A stretch of DNA of 64,000 nt from JARRQJ01 sp037381915 (lineage in GTDB: Bacteria; Pseudomonadota; Gammaproteobacteria; DRLM01), in contig JARRQJ010000002.1 of assembly GCA_037381915.1 (NCBI GenBank), forward strand, positions 70,824-134,823, in the 5' to 3' direction. Made by a program: the position numbers and the translations under genes. Shown here piece by piece: positions 40,719 through 49,651 of the stretch; the first letter of the stretch is position 1, and each line of letters starts with the position of its first letter. The notes under the pieces were generated by a model. The model worked only from the letters and a program-made list of their open reading frames with translations, was not told where the DNA came from and made no database searches.

Positions 40719-41477
40719 ATGAAAAAACTCGGCAGATATTTATGTACGATCGTACTGCTGGCGGCGACGACGCCCGCCCCGGCGGCAACTCTGACTGTCG
40801 CGGTCGCGGCCAACGTCCAGTTCGCCTTCAAGGACCTGCAGACGGCCTTCACCCGGGAGTCAGGCATCGACGTCCAGTCCGTCATCGGCTCCTCCGGTAA
40901 GATTAGCGCGCAGGTGCGCGGCGGCGCCCCCTTCGATATATTCCTCTCCGCCGACATGGGCTATCCCCGAGCGCTGTACCGGGAGGGCCTGGCGAGCGGC
41001 GCGCCTGTCGTTTACGCCTACGGGACCCTGGTGCTGTGGACCATGAACGATCTCGATCTGACGCCGGGGCTGAAAGTGTTGGCCGACACCCAGGTGGCCA
41101 GAGTCGCCATCGCCAATCCCAAGCTCGCGCCTTACGGTCGCGCGGCGTTGCAGGCGCTGGCGCATTACCGGATCGCCACCGCCGTGCGGGGTAAGACGGT
41201 GTACGGCGAAAGTGTCTCGCAGGTGAACCAGTACATCTACTCGGGCAACGTCGACGCCGGCTTCACCGCCAAATCGGTGGTGCTGTCGCCTACCATGCGC
41301 GACAAGGGAAAATGGATCGAGGTTCCGCCGGACGGCTACCAGCCCATCGCTCAGGGCGTTGTAATCCTGAAACACGGCGCAGACAATGCGCTGGCAAACT
41401 GCAAGCGCTTCATCCGATTCCTCGCTTCCGCGCCGGCGCGCAAGGTGCTCGCCGATTACGGATACCGCCTGCCATGA
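40719..41477 (+). CDS. modA: Periplasmic molybdate-binding protein ModA
   Basis: The 252-residue protein has a signal peptide (MKKLGRYLCTIVLLAATTPA) and ModA blocks: LTVAVAANVQFAFKDL, VIGSSGKISAQVRGGAPFDI, with serine and glycine contacts to the oxyanion, and IANPKLAPYGRAA, YGESVSQVNQYI. It delivers molybdate (or tungstate) to ModB-ModC. Its stop overlaps the next gene by four bases. Confidence 0.92.
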   Translation: MKKLGRYLCTIVLLAATTPAPAATLTVAVAANVQFAFKDLQTAFTRESGIDVQSVIGSSGKISAQVRGGAPFDIFLSADMGYPRALYREGLASGAPVVYAYGTLVLWTMNDLDLTPGLKVLADTQVARVAIANPKLAPYGRAALQALAHYRIATAVRGKTVYGESVSQVNQYIYSGNVDAGFTAKSVVLSPTMRDKGKWIEVPPDGYQPIAQGVVILKHGADNALANCKRFIRFLASAPARKVLADYGYRLP

Positions 41478-41887
41478 ACCGCCTGCCGGGTGTAGTCACC
41501 GCCATACAGAGCGCCGGCCAGGTGGCCCTGGCCGACGTGGAGGTCCGGGGCGGCGCCATGAGCGCACTGCTGATGGAGAGCGATGCTGAGGCGGGCCGTC
41601 TTAAACCCGGCGCGCCGGTGCTGGTCCTGTTTCAGGAAGCCGAGGTGTCACTCGCCAAGCACCTGGCGGGGCTCATCAGTTTGCGCAACCGCCTCGGCAC
41701 GCGCATCAAACAAGTGGACAAGGGCGGCGTGCTGACCCGAGTGGCGCTTGACTACCACGGACATGAAATCGTTTCCATCATCACCACCCGTTCGGCGGAG
41801 CGGCTGCAGCTTGCCGCCGGCGACGAGGTCGAGGCGCTGATCAAGGCCAACGAGGTCACCTTGGTAGCGCGGGAGGCATCGTCGTGA
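41474..41887 (+). CDS. TOBE/Mop-domain molybdate-binding protein
   Basis: The 137-residue protein holds two TOBE-type (Mop) domains: RLPGVVTAIQSAGQVALADV and the second from RNRLGTRIKQVDKG to LAAGDEVEALIKANEVTLVA. Di-Mop proteins like ModG store molybdate or tungstate. Here it is encoded between modA and modB, overlapping both. It may make up for the reduced C-terminal domain of ModC. Confidence 0.8.
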   Translation: MNRLPGVVTAIQSAGQVALADVEVRGGAMSALLMESDAEAGRLKPGAPVLVLFQEAEVSLAKHLAGLISLRNRLGTRIKQVDKGGVLTRVALDYHGHEIVSIITTRSAERLQLAAGDEVEALIKANEVTLVAREASS

Positions 41888-42564
41888 CTCTCGATTGGCA
41901 ACCGCTCATCCTGACTCTGCAATTGGCCGGTGTCACCTCTGTGCTGTTGTTGCTCATCGGCGTGCCACTGGCATGGTGGATGGCCTCCAGCCGCTCGCGC
42001 TTTAAAACCGTGGCGGAAACCTTGGTAAGCATGCCCCTGATCCTGCCGCCCTCGGTGCTCGGTTTCTATCTGTTGCTCGCCTTCAGCCCGGAGAACTTCT
42101 TCGGGGCCTTCCTGCGCGATCATTTTGCGCTCCGGCTGGTGTTCAGTTTCCCGGGGCTGGTGGTCGGCTCAGTGTTGTTCAGCCTGCCATTCATGGTGCA
42201 ACCGGTACAGGCGGGATTCCTGGCGCTGCCCTCCTCTCTCGCCGAGGCCTCCTACACCCTGGGCAAGTCACGGCGGCACACCTTGTTCAAGGTGTTATTG
42301 CCCAATGTCCGCCCCGCGCTGCTCACCGGTACGGTGCTCAGTTTCGCCCACACCATCGGCGAATTCGGCGTGGTACTGATGATCGGCGGCAATATCCCGG
42401 GCGTGACCCGCGTCGCCTCCATCGCCATCTACGACGAAGTGGAAAGCCTCAATTACGCCGCCGCCCATTTTCATGCCGCGGTGTTACTCGCCTTGAGCTT
42501 CACCATCCTGCTGGCGGTTTACGCTATCAATAAGCGCTTCAACGTCACGCGTGGTTCCCTGTGA
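41884..42564 (+). CDS. modB: Molybdate ABC transporter permease ModB
   Basis: The 226-residue inner-membrane protein has about five membrane helices and the EAA loop AEASYTLGKSRRHTLFKVLLPN that docks to ModC. GTG start at 41884 overlaps the stop of the Mop gene. Further ModB pattern: PLILPPSVLGFYLLLAF and FAHTIGEFGVVLMIGGNIPG. Confidence 0.93.
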   Translation: MTLDWQPLILTLQLAGVTSVLLLLIGVPLAWWMASSRSRFKTVAETLVSMPLILPPSVLGFYLLLAFSPENFFGAFLRDHFALRLVFSFPGLVVGSVLFSLPFMVQPVQAGFLALPSSLAEASYTLGKSRRHTLFKVLLPNVRPALLTGTVLSFAHTIGEFGVVLMIGGNIPGVTRVASIAIYDEVESLNYAAAHFHAAVLLALSFTILLAVYAINKRFNVTRGSL

Positions 42565-43436
42565 TCGAGATCGACATCCATAAAAGACTGAACGGCGCCG
42601 CCGGCGAATTCAGCCTGCATGTGCAACTGCGCATGAAGAACGGTGAGTTGGGCACGCTGTTCGGCGATTCCGGGGCCGGCAAGACCACCTTGCTGCGCAT
42701 ACTCGCCGGCCTAACGACGGCCGATGAGGGGATGATACGCATCGGTGACGAAACATGGCTCGATACCCGGCGGCACATCAATCTGCCGGCACAGAAACGC
42801 CGCATCGGCTTCGTCTTCCAGGATCAGGCCTTGTTTCCGCACCTCAGCGTGTACGGCAATCTCGCCTATGCGCTGCCCAAACATGCCGACCGCCGTTTCA
42901 TCGACGAACTGCTGGAACTCACCGGCCTGTCGGTACTGCGGGACCGCCGGCCGGATACCCTCTCCGGCGGCCAACGCCAGCGCGTCGCCCTGGCCCGCGC
43001 CCTCGCCCGCCAGCCGGAAATATTGCTGCTGGACGAACCACTGTCCGCCCTGGATGCCAACACCCGTCATGCCCTGCAGGATGAAATCCTGCGGCTGCAT
43101 AAGACCCTCGGCCTCAGCACACTCATGGTCACCCATGATATCCCCGAGGTCTTCAAGCTCGCCGACCGGGTATTCATGTTGGGAAATGGCGCCGTCACCC
43201 GCAGCGGCCCACCAGCGGCGGTATTCGCGGATCGACGGTGCGACGGCAAGATCCGACTCCCGGCCGAGGTGCTGGCCATTGAAGGCGATGGCGTACTTCA
43301 CACCCTCACCGTGCTGGTGGGCAAGCAAATCTTCAGTGTCGTCGCCGTCAATGAGGAGGTCCGCGATCTCCGCATCGGGGACAGGATCATCCTCCTGCCC
43401 AAGACCTTCAGCCCCATGATCGTTACCGTAAACTGA
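42561..43436 (+). CDS. modC: Molybdate ABC transporter ATPase ModC
   Basis: The 291-residue ATPase has Walker A GDSGAGKTT, the signature LSGGQRQRVALARAL, Walker B ILLLDEPLSALD and the switch histidine in MVTHDIPEVF. It is shorter than E. coli ModC (352) and has only one short TOBE-like C-terminal part (HTLTVLVGKQIFSVVAVNEE). The GTG start overlaps modB by four bases. Confidence 0.92.
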   Translation: MIEIDIHKRLNGAAGEFSLHVQLRMKNGELGTLFGDSGAGKTTLLRILAGLTTADEGMIRIGDETWLDTRRHINLPAQKRRIGFVFQDQALFPHLSVYGNLAYALPKHADRRFIDELLELTGLSVLRDRRPDTLSGGQRQRVALARALARQPEILLLDEPLSALDANTRHALQDEILRLHKTLGLSTLMVTHDIPEVFKLADRVFMLGNGAVTRSGPPAAVFADRRCDGKIRLPAEVLAIEGDGVLHTLTVLVGKQIFSVVAVNEEVRDLRIGDRIILLPKTFSPMIVTVN

Positions 43437-43488
43437 GTTGTAACCATGCATCCTGAGTCCGCGCGCCGAAGGCGGATGGATTGACCGC

Positions 43489-44514
43489 TCAAGACTCGCC
43501 GATATCCATGCCCTCCCGATGGGCCGGAGCCTCCGCCGCGGGAGGATGCGCATGGGGCGACCAGCTGCGTACATGCAGATCGCGCTGCGGAAAGGGTATC
43601 TCGATGCCGTACCTGCCGAGGGCGGTTTCGATCGCCCACAGGTAGTCCGCCTGAACCGCTCCGGGACGTTTGACCGCATCCGAGGTCAGCCAGACAATTA
43701 ACTCGAAATTCAGGCTGCTATCGCCGAACCCCGTCAGCCATACCTGGGGCTTGCGGGCCTGGTCGTTGGTGAGGGTATGGGTTACACTGGCCGCCGCCTC
43801 CAGCACCGCCTTGCGCACCAGGTCCTTGTCACTGCCGTAGGCCACGCCGAACGGCACGTGGATACGCCGATAGACGTCGCGCATGGTCCAGTTCATTACA
43901 TGTCCGTTCACAAACACGGAGTTGGGCACCACGATATCTATATTGTCGTTGGTGGTGATCACCGTGCTGCGGATATTGATCTCCCGCACCTCGCCGCTGA
44001 TCCCCGACTCGAGTTCGATGTAATCGCCGACCTTCAGGGACTTTTCGAACAGCAACATGAGCCCGGCGATGAAATTACTTACCAGGGTCTGCAAACCGAA
44101 GCCGACGCCTACGCCCAGCGCGCTGGCGAACAGCGCGAACTTGCTCAGATCAATGCCGATGGCAGACAGCCCGATGAGAAAACCGACCGTCATCACGGTG
44201 TAGTGAAGCAGACGGCTCAAGGTGTAAATCGATGCGCGGTTGAGGTTGGGGCGCAACGCGGACAGCCGCTCTATTGCGCGCCGTCCCAGCTTGGAGATCC
44301 ACCAGGCGATGGTGAGGATGACGACGATGTGTATCAGGTTCAAGGTCGTCAGGTGGAGATCGCTGACCTCAATGAGCGGCCGGTTCAGCCAATGCAAGAC
44401 AACCTGCCAGGTGGAATCCGCCGTTACGTGGGGGATGTCAACCACAAGGCCGGGGTCACTGCTTTTCCCCGAGGCATCCATCGCGATCAATCCCATATCT
44501 GTTCCGAAGCTCAT
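43489..44514 (-). CDS. MscS-family mechanosensitive channel
   Basis: The 341-residue protein has three membrane segments; the pore helix is ALGVGVGFGLQTLVSNFIAGLMLLFE with the glycine/alanine pattern of MscS TM3, followed by the beta domain GDYIELESGISGEVREINIRSTVI. It relieves turgor after osmotic down-shift. It overlaps corA by four bases, an unusual pairing that suggests a common envelope or ion role. Confidence 0.9.
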   Translation of the reverse strand: MSFGTDMGLIAMDASGKSSDPGLVVDIPHVTADSTWQVVLHWLNRPLIEVSDLHLTTLNLIHIVVILTIAWWISKLGRRAIERLSALRPNLNRASIYTLSRLLHYTVMTVGFLIGLSAIGIDLSKFALFASALGVGVGFGLQTLVSNFIAGLMLLFEKSLKVGDYIELESGISGEVREINIRSTVITTNDNIDIVVPNSVFVNGHVMNWTMRDVYRRIHVPFGVAYGSDKDLVRKAVLEAAASVTHTLTNDQARKPQVWLTGFGDSSLNFELIVWLTSDAVKRPGAVQADYLWAIETALGRYGIEIPFPQRDLHVRSWSPHAHPPAAEAPAHREGMDIGES

Positions 44515-45470
44515 AGCCAGCGCATCCTGCGAAAGGCATAAAGCAACAGCAACACAATACCGGCCATCACCCCCAGCAGGATGAAATAGCCGGACCGCGC
44601 ATGGAGTTCCGGCATATTCTCAAAGTTCATGCCGTAGACGCCCGCCAGGAAGCTGAGCGGGACGAAGATGGCCGTAATAATGGTGAGAATTTTTATAATA
44701 TGATTCAGATTATGAGAGGCCAGTGAAATATAGCCGTCGATCAGATCGGACGCGAGCTCATAATAAAGGGTCGCCAGACTGTTGGCACGATCCTGATGCT
44801 CATAGACGTCATTGATCTCATGTACCCGCTCCGCGCGGATACCCGGCGGTTGATGCGCGGCGAGCTTGGCGAATATCTGCACCTGGTACAAAAATACCCT
44901 GCGAAACTTGCGCAACTGGGTCTTGTAGCCGATCAACTCCGCCAACATCTCATCCCGCGGTTCGTTGATCATGTCCTGCTCAAGGACCTCTATGCGCGAT
45001 TCCAGACCCAGCAATTTCTTCAGATAACGATCGACGATGATTCTGGACAGCCGCAATGCCAAGGCATCGGGGCCGCGGACAAACAGGGAACGGTCCTGAT
45101 CCACTTCCTGCCACAATCTGTCGATGCTGGGCGAATCGTCCGCATGACGCGTGATTAGAAAACGTTTGCCGACGAACATGGCGATCTGGATGGTGTCGAA
45201 GACAAAATCGGGCTTGTCCGGACCCAAACCCTTCAACAATATAAAGACGTAATTATCGAACGGCTCCAATTTGGGTGGGTGCCGCTCGCGCTGTGCATCC
45301 TGAACCGCCATGGGATGCAGTCCAAATCCCTGGATAAGGACCCGCTTCTCCTGTTGCGGGTCCTCGCCCCACAAATCCGCCCACAATACGGTATCTTGCT
45401 GAGCGCGCCATTCATCCAGCAACCGTACGTCGCCGCGCTTTAGTTCCTGCGTCACGGAATTGTAAAGCAT
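44511..45470 (-). CDS. corA: CorA-family Mg2+/Co2+ transporter
   Basis: The 319-residue protein has a large N-terminal cytoplasmic domain, two C-terminal membrane helices and the selectivity motif YGMNFENMPE (GMN) between them. It forms a pentameric channel for magnesium and other divalent cations. It is upstream of and overlaps the MscS gene. Confidence 0.92.
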   Translation of the reverse strand: MLYNSVTQELKRGDVRLLDEWRAQQDTVLWADLWGEDPQQEKRVLIQGFGLHPMAVQDAQRERHPPKLEPFDNYVFILLKGLGPDKPDFVFDTIQIAMFVGKRFLITRHADDSPSIDRLWQEVDQDRSLFVRGPDALALRLSRIIVDRYLKKLLGLESRIEVLEQDMINEPRDEMLAELIGYKTQLRKFRRVFLYQVQIFAKLAAHQPPGIRAERVHEINDVYEHQDRANSLATLYYELASDLIDGYISLASHNLNHIIKILTIITAIFVPLSFLAGVYGMNFENMPELHARSGYFILLGVMAGIVLLLLYAFRRMRWL

Positions 45471-45703
45471 CGTGCGAATGGCCTGCCCCCCCGTCGCAAT
45501 TCTTAGAGATAGATATTACCCTAAAAACGCGGAGTGAACCCGCCCCTTTCCTCAGGCGGTCTTCATCCCGTGTATCCAGGAGAAGCAATGCATTCGGCCG
45601 TGCTTACGTACGATGCGCGGTAGGGCAGCCGAATCCACCCCGCTCCAGGGCGGCGGTCTGTCCTACGATCGTCATAGTGCTCGCACGCCCCCGCGCGGGT
45701 CGC

Positions 45704-45731
45704 TTGACACGCCGCGCGAGGGGGCTATAGT
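45704..45731 (+). promoter_or_regulatory. Sigma-70 promoter of the EamA transcript
   Basis: TTGACA at 45704-45709, a 16-base spacer and TATAGT at 45726-45731: perfect -35 and near-perfect -10. Transcription would begin near 45738, giving a leader of about 208 bases. Confidence 0.7.
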
Positions 45732-45867
45732 CTTGGACCATGAATGACGGCGTTGTAGCAAAGCTCATTTCCCTCAAAAAAAGCGCAATGCGACTGTGGC
45801 GTGTATGCGCGCCCGCCGCCTTGCAGTCTGAAACGCACCCTTTGTAAACATCTTTAGTAACGACTAT

Positions 45868-45929
45868 GGCGGCCACGGATCTTCCCGGGACCGCCGTACC
45901 TGCTATCACCGCAAGATCCACGGTCCGCC
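45868..45929 (+). promoter_or_regulatory. Long leader hairpin next to the EamA ribosome binding site
   Basis: GGCGGCC (45868-45874) pairs with GG-T-CCGCC (45922-45929), and GGATCTT (45877-45883) with AAGATCC (45913-45919); the 29-base loop is GC-rich. AGGAG of the next gene begins eight bases after the stem, so the hairpin could control translation. Confidence 0.5.
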
Positions 45930-45945
45930 GCCAACCAGGAGCGAT

Positions 45946-46893
45946 GTGGTGACATCGACAGTAGAAACCGGTTCAGCTTCCCGTCCCGCCGTCTCCGGCG
46001 GCCTGCTAGTCTTTCTCGCGGCCGTGGGCTTTTCGGCCAAGGCGGTACTGGTCAAACTCGCCTACACCTACAGCCCCAAGCTCGATGCCATCACCCTCAT
46101 GAGCCTGCGCATGCTGCTGTCACTGCCGTTCTTCCTGGCGGTGGCATTCTGGTCGCAGCGCAACAATGGTCAGGCGCGCCTGGAGCGCCAAGACCTGATG
46201 GCGGTGGCCGGGCTGGGTATCCTGGGTTTTTACCTGGCGGGATTTTTGGATTTTGCCGGCTTAAGCTACATCTCCGCCGGTCTCGAACGTCTGATCCTGT
46301 TTCTCTATCCGACGCTGGTTGTGATATTTTCGGCGCTGTTTTTCGGCCGCCCCATCCGCCGGCAGGAATGCTTCGCCCTGTTGTCGAGCTATCTCGGCAT
46401 CACCCTGGTCTTCGGTGCCAGCATGGTTACCTATTCTCCGCAGCTTTTGCAGGGTTCCCTGCTGGTTTTCGGGGCAGCGTTGAGTTTTGCGCTTTACATC
46501 CTGGTCAATGGCCACTATGTGCACCGCATCGGCTCGTCGCGCCTCACCGCCTATGTGATGTCCAGCGCCTGCATCGCGACCGGCATTCACTTCGTCGCCA
46601 CGCATCACAGTATCGCCGCATTCGATCTGCCCTTGCCCGTTTATGGAATCGCCGGCGCGATGGCGATCTTTTCGACGGTGATACCCGCGTTTCTCCTCAA
46701 CGCCGGCATGCATCGTATCGGCGCCAATGCAACGTCGATCATCAGTTCCGTGGGACCGGTGCTGACCTTGTCGTTCGCCTATGTGCTGTTGGGTGAGACC
46801 TTGAGCGGGATGCAGTTGGCGGGAACGGCCCTGGTCATCGCCGGCGTCGTAATCGTCGGCATCCGTAAGCGCGGTGCCGCAACTGGCGACTAG
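45946..46893 (+). CDS. EamA/DMT-family transporter
   Basis: The 315-residue protein has ten hydrophobic segments in two EamA halves (first: LLVFLAAVGFSAKAVLVKLA; second: SLLVFGAALSFALYILVNGH), with a conserved ending AYVLLGETLSGMQLAGTALV. The family exports amino acids, metabolites or drugs; the substrate is not predictable. GTG start at 45946 (or 45949) with AGGAG upstream. The preceding leader has unusual structure. Confidence 0.85.
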   Translation: MVTSTVETGSASRPAVSGGLLVFLAAVGFSAKAVLVKLAYTYSPKLDAITLMSLRMLLSLPFFLAVAFWSQRNNGQARLERQDLMAVAGLGILGFYLAGFLDFAGLSYISAGLERLILFLYPTLVVIFSALFFGRPIRRQECFALLSSYLGITLVFGASMVTYSPQLLQGSLLVFGAALSFALYILVNGHYVHRIGSSRLTAYVMSSACIATGIHFVATHHSIAAFDLPLPVYGIAGAMAIFSTVIPAFLLNAGMHRIGANATSIISSVGPVLTLSFAYVLLGETLSGMQLAGTALVIAGVVIVGIRKRGAATGD

Positions 46894-46915
46894 GCTCACG
46901 AACCGGCCCTCATCG

Positions 46916-47980
46916 CTACAAGTCAGGGAGTATGCGCGCCAGAGTTTCGACCAGCGCCTTGCATTGGCTCCCGGTTCCCACAGTGATCCGCAGGAACTGG
47001 CTGATCCGCTCCTGGCTGAAATGGCGGACGACGATACCCGCCTCCCGTAGCCTGTGGCTTATCCTAGCCGCGTCATGGCGTGTGTGGCGCGCAAACACAA
47101 AATTGGCCTTGGAGGGCAGCACCTCGAAATCCAGCCTGCATAATGCCTCCGCGACCTCCTCACGGAGGCGAATGATGGCGGCCGTGGTCTTTTCAAAATG
47201 GGACCTGTCGCGCAACGCCGCCACCGCCCCTTTGAGCGCGAGCCTGCCTAATGGGTAGGAATTGAAGCTATCCTTGATGCGCGTCAAGGCCTCGATCAAT
47301 GTCGGATCGCCAAGGGCAAACCCCACCCTCAAGCCAGCCAGCGATCGAGACTTGGAAAGGGTCTGAATGACCAGCAAATTGGGATAGCGACCGACCAACG
47401 GAGCCGCGGTCTCGCCGCCGAAATCGATGTAGGCCTCGTCAATGACCACCACTGAATCGCGATTCCTTCTCAACAGCGCCTCAATGGCCTCCCGCGCCAG
47501 GGCGCAGCCGGTAGGGGCATTGGGATTCGGAAAGATGATTCCGCCGTTGGGTCGATCGTAATCGTCAAGCCTGATTTGCATGTCCTCCGTCAGCGGCACC
47601 TGTTCATAATTGATCTCATACAAACCGCAATAGACGGGGTAGAAACTGTAAGTGATATCCGGAAACAGCAATGGCCGCTCGTGTTTCAGCAATGCATGAA
47701 AGGCGTGCGCCAACACTTCATCCGACCCATTGCCCACGAACACCTGCTGCTTTTTCAGCTGAAAGTATTCCGCGATGACGGTTCTCAGCTCATCCGCGTC
47801 CGGATCCGGATAGAGGCGCAGGGTGTCACCCAGTTCCTCACGCAGGGCGGCCAAGACCTGCGGTGACGGACCAAAGGGATTTTCATTGGTATTGAGCTTG
47901 ATCAGATTGGCGAGTCGGGGCTGTTCGCCGGGAACGTAAGGCTTCAACCGTTCGACTATAGGGCTCCAAAAACGATTCAT
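46916..47980 (-). CDS. hisC: Histidinol-phosphate aminotransferase
   Basis: The 354-residue fold-type I PLP enzyme has LIKLNTNENPFGPSPQV, VVIDEAYIDFGGE and the cofactor lysine in QTLSKSRSLAGLRVG, all typical of HisC. It converts imidazole-acetol phosphate to histidinol phosphate. It stands alone, away from other his genes. The ATG at 47980 starts the conserved N-terminus; an ATG 18 codons upstream is possible but less likely. Confidence 0.9.
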   Translation of the reverse strand: MNRFWSPIVERLKPYVPGEQPRLANLIKLNTNENPFGPSPQVLAALREELGDTLRLYPDPDADELRTVIAEYFQLKKQQVFVGNGSDEVLAHAFHALLKHERPLLFPDITYSFYPVYCGLYEINYEQVPLTEDMQIRLDDYDRPNGGIIFPNPNAPTGCALAREAIEALLRRNRDSVVVIDEAYIDFGGETAAPLVGRYPNLLVIQTLSKSRSLAGLRVGFALGDPTLIEALTRIKDSFNSYPLGRLALKGAVAALRDRSHFEKTTAAIIRLREEVAEALCRLDFEVLPSKANFVFARHTRHDAARISHRLREAGIVVRHFSQERISQFLRITVGTGSQCKALVETLARILPDL

Positions 47981-48365
47981 AGTTGGACTTTCAATTAAGC
48001 GTGATCGGCAATTTTCCCATGCATCATGACACATTAGCCGTCCTTCCGAATATCCGACGCTCCCGTCTCACCGTGGCAATAGATGTCGTGAATTGCCGGC
48101 CCGACGGCATCGGGATGAGGACTGCCCGGCCGTCGTGACGAGCGCCTCAATGCCACACAATATATTAAGGTGTTGATAACCGTCTCCAGCGACTTTTATT
48201 CCCTGTATCACCATGGTATCCGGGCAGATGCTTATATTTTCATTTATTAATCCGGAGCAAGAGTCGGTAGCCAGCCTCCCCGAAACCACAATCTATGTCG
48301 GAGTATACATACATGCGCGCTTGTATATAATATGGCCTTTGCACTCTTCAAGACGGATACTACCC
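47981..48365. other. Divergent hisC / efflux gap
   Basis: 385 bases without a convincing gene. The right end holds the operator-like repeat and -10 element described next. An open frame runs through it into the efflux gene but has no coding support. Confidence 0.4.
48304..48331 (+). promoter_or_regulatory. Likely TetR-type operator and promoter of the RND operon
   Basis: TATACATACA, spacer TGCGCGCT, then TGTATATAAT: an imperfect inverted repeat like the AcrR box TACATACA...TGTATGTA. It contains the -10 TATAAT (48326-48331). The TetR gene at 54299 is the probable ligand. Confidence 0.5.
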
Positions 48366-49622
48366 ATGGCGCGCGCTCCCCACACCAATTTCCACGGCGG
48401 CCCTCATCAACGCAGAGACCGGCAATGGCTGTACGCCGCCGGTGTCATCGTGACGATGGCCATGCTCACCGGCTGCGGCAAGAACAGCGAGGCCGCCGGC
48501 GGACCGGGCGGGGGCGGTGGCATGCCGCCGATGCCGGTGACGGTGGTCGAGGCCAAACCCCAGCAGGTGCCGGTGCTCATCGAGGAAGTCGGACAAGCCG
48601 AGGGTTCCAAGGACGTGGAGGTGCACGCCCGCGTGTCCGGGATCCTCACCAAACAGCTTTTCACGGAAGGCGATAAGGTGGAGGCGGGTGCCACCCTGTT
48701 CACCATCGACCCCGCGCCCTTCGAAATCGCCCTGGCCCAGGCGCGCGCCGCCCTGGAACAGAGCAAGGCCAATCTCAAACAGGCGCAGCGCGAAGCCAAG
48801 CGGCTCAAGCCGCTGGTCAAGGAAAAGGCGGTCAGTCAAAAGGATCTGGACGACGCCAATACCACTTTGCTGAGGGCACAAGCCGCGCTGCTGGCCGCCA
48901 AGGCGCAGGTGCGCGACGCGAAATTAAATCTGTCCTATACCAAGGTCACCGCCCCCATCACCGGCGTGACGGGTCGCGCCGAGTATTCCGAAGGCAACCT
49001 AGTCACGCCCGGCGCCGCCACCGGCCTGTTGACCACCATGCATATCATCGACCCCATCTGGGTGCGCTTCGCCTTGTCGGAAGCAGAAGCGCGGCAACTG
49101 CGTGAGGCCGGCAACAAGGCCACGGTGAAACTGGTCCTGTCCGACGGCAGCACCTATGCTCACACGGGCAAGCTCAACTACACTGCCTCAACGGTGAACA
49201 CCACCACCGGCATGGTGCCGATGCGCGCCGAATTCCCCAATCCCGAGTCGATCCTGCTGCCCGGTCAATTCGTGCGCGTTCAGTTGGCCATCGGCGAACG
49301 CCAGGCGTACCTGATACCCCAGGCCGCGCTGGCGCAGAACGAGCACGGCCAGACCTTGTTTACCGTCACCGCAAAAAATACCGTAGCACCGCGGCCGGTG
49401 GAAACCGACGGCTGGTCGGGCACCGACTGGGTCGTGACCAAGGGACTGAATCCCGGCGACAAGATCATCATCGACAACCTGATGAAGATGCGTCCCGGTG
49501 CCCCGGTTATGCCTCATGCCCCGGGTGAAGGCCCCGGCGCGGCCATGGGCGGCGGGAAACATCCGGACGCCGGCAAAGCCCCTGCCGCAAAACCGGCCAG
49601 CCGGTCCGAAGCTCAGGATTAG
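48366..49622 (+). CDS. RND efflux periplasmic adaptor (AcrA-type lipoprotein)
   Basis: The 418-residue membrane-fusion protein has a lipoprotein signal (lipobox MLTGC after VIVTMA), the lipoyl half-motifs EVHARVSGILTKQLFTEGDKV and LNLSYTKVTAPITGVTGRAE with the coiled-coil hairpin between. It links the inner-membrane pump to the outer-membrane channel. A glycine/proline-rich linker (GGPGGGGGMPPMP) follows the lipidation site, and a His/Ala-rich tail ends the protein. Confidence 0.93.
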   Translation: MARAPHTNFHGGPHQRRDRQWLYAAGVIVTMAMLTGCGKNSEAAGGPGGGGGMPPMPVTVVEAKPQQVPVLIEEVGQAEGSKDVEVHARVSGILTKQLFTEGDKVEAGATLFTIDPAPFEIALAQARAALEQSKANLKQAQREAKRLKPLVKEKAVSQKDLDDANTTLLRAQAALLAAKAQVRDAKLNLSYTKVTAPITGVTGRAEYSEGNLVTPGAATGLLTTMHIIDPIWVRFALSEAEARQLREAGNKATVKLVLSDGSTYAHTGKLNYTASTVNTTTGMVPMRAEFPNPESILLPGQFVRVQLAIGERQAYLIPQAALAQNEHGQTLFTVTAKNTVAPRPVETDGWSGTDWVVTKGLNPGDKIIIDNLMKMRPGAPVMPHAPGEGPGAAMGGGKHPDAGKAPAAKPASRSEAQD

Positions 49623-49651
49623 ACGCTCCGTACTCCAGCGAAAGCTAACTC

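Larger units (their letters stand above)
45471..45945. other. Long gap between corA and the EamA gene
   Basis: 475 bases, divergent genes on both sides. The right half holds a good sigma-70 promoter (45704-45731) and a long hairpin (45868-45929). A 35-codon open frame at 45740-45847 (MNDGVVAKLISLKKSAMRLW) begins near the predicted transcript start and could be a leader peptide; no family recognised. Confidence 0.45.

Noticed and set aside
45604..45921. Minus-strand 105-codon open frame between corA and EamA
   Set aside because: No family resemblance; it covers the sigma-70 promoter and leader hairpin on the opposite strand.
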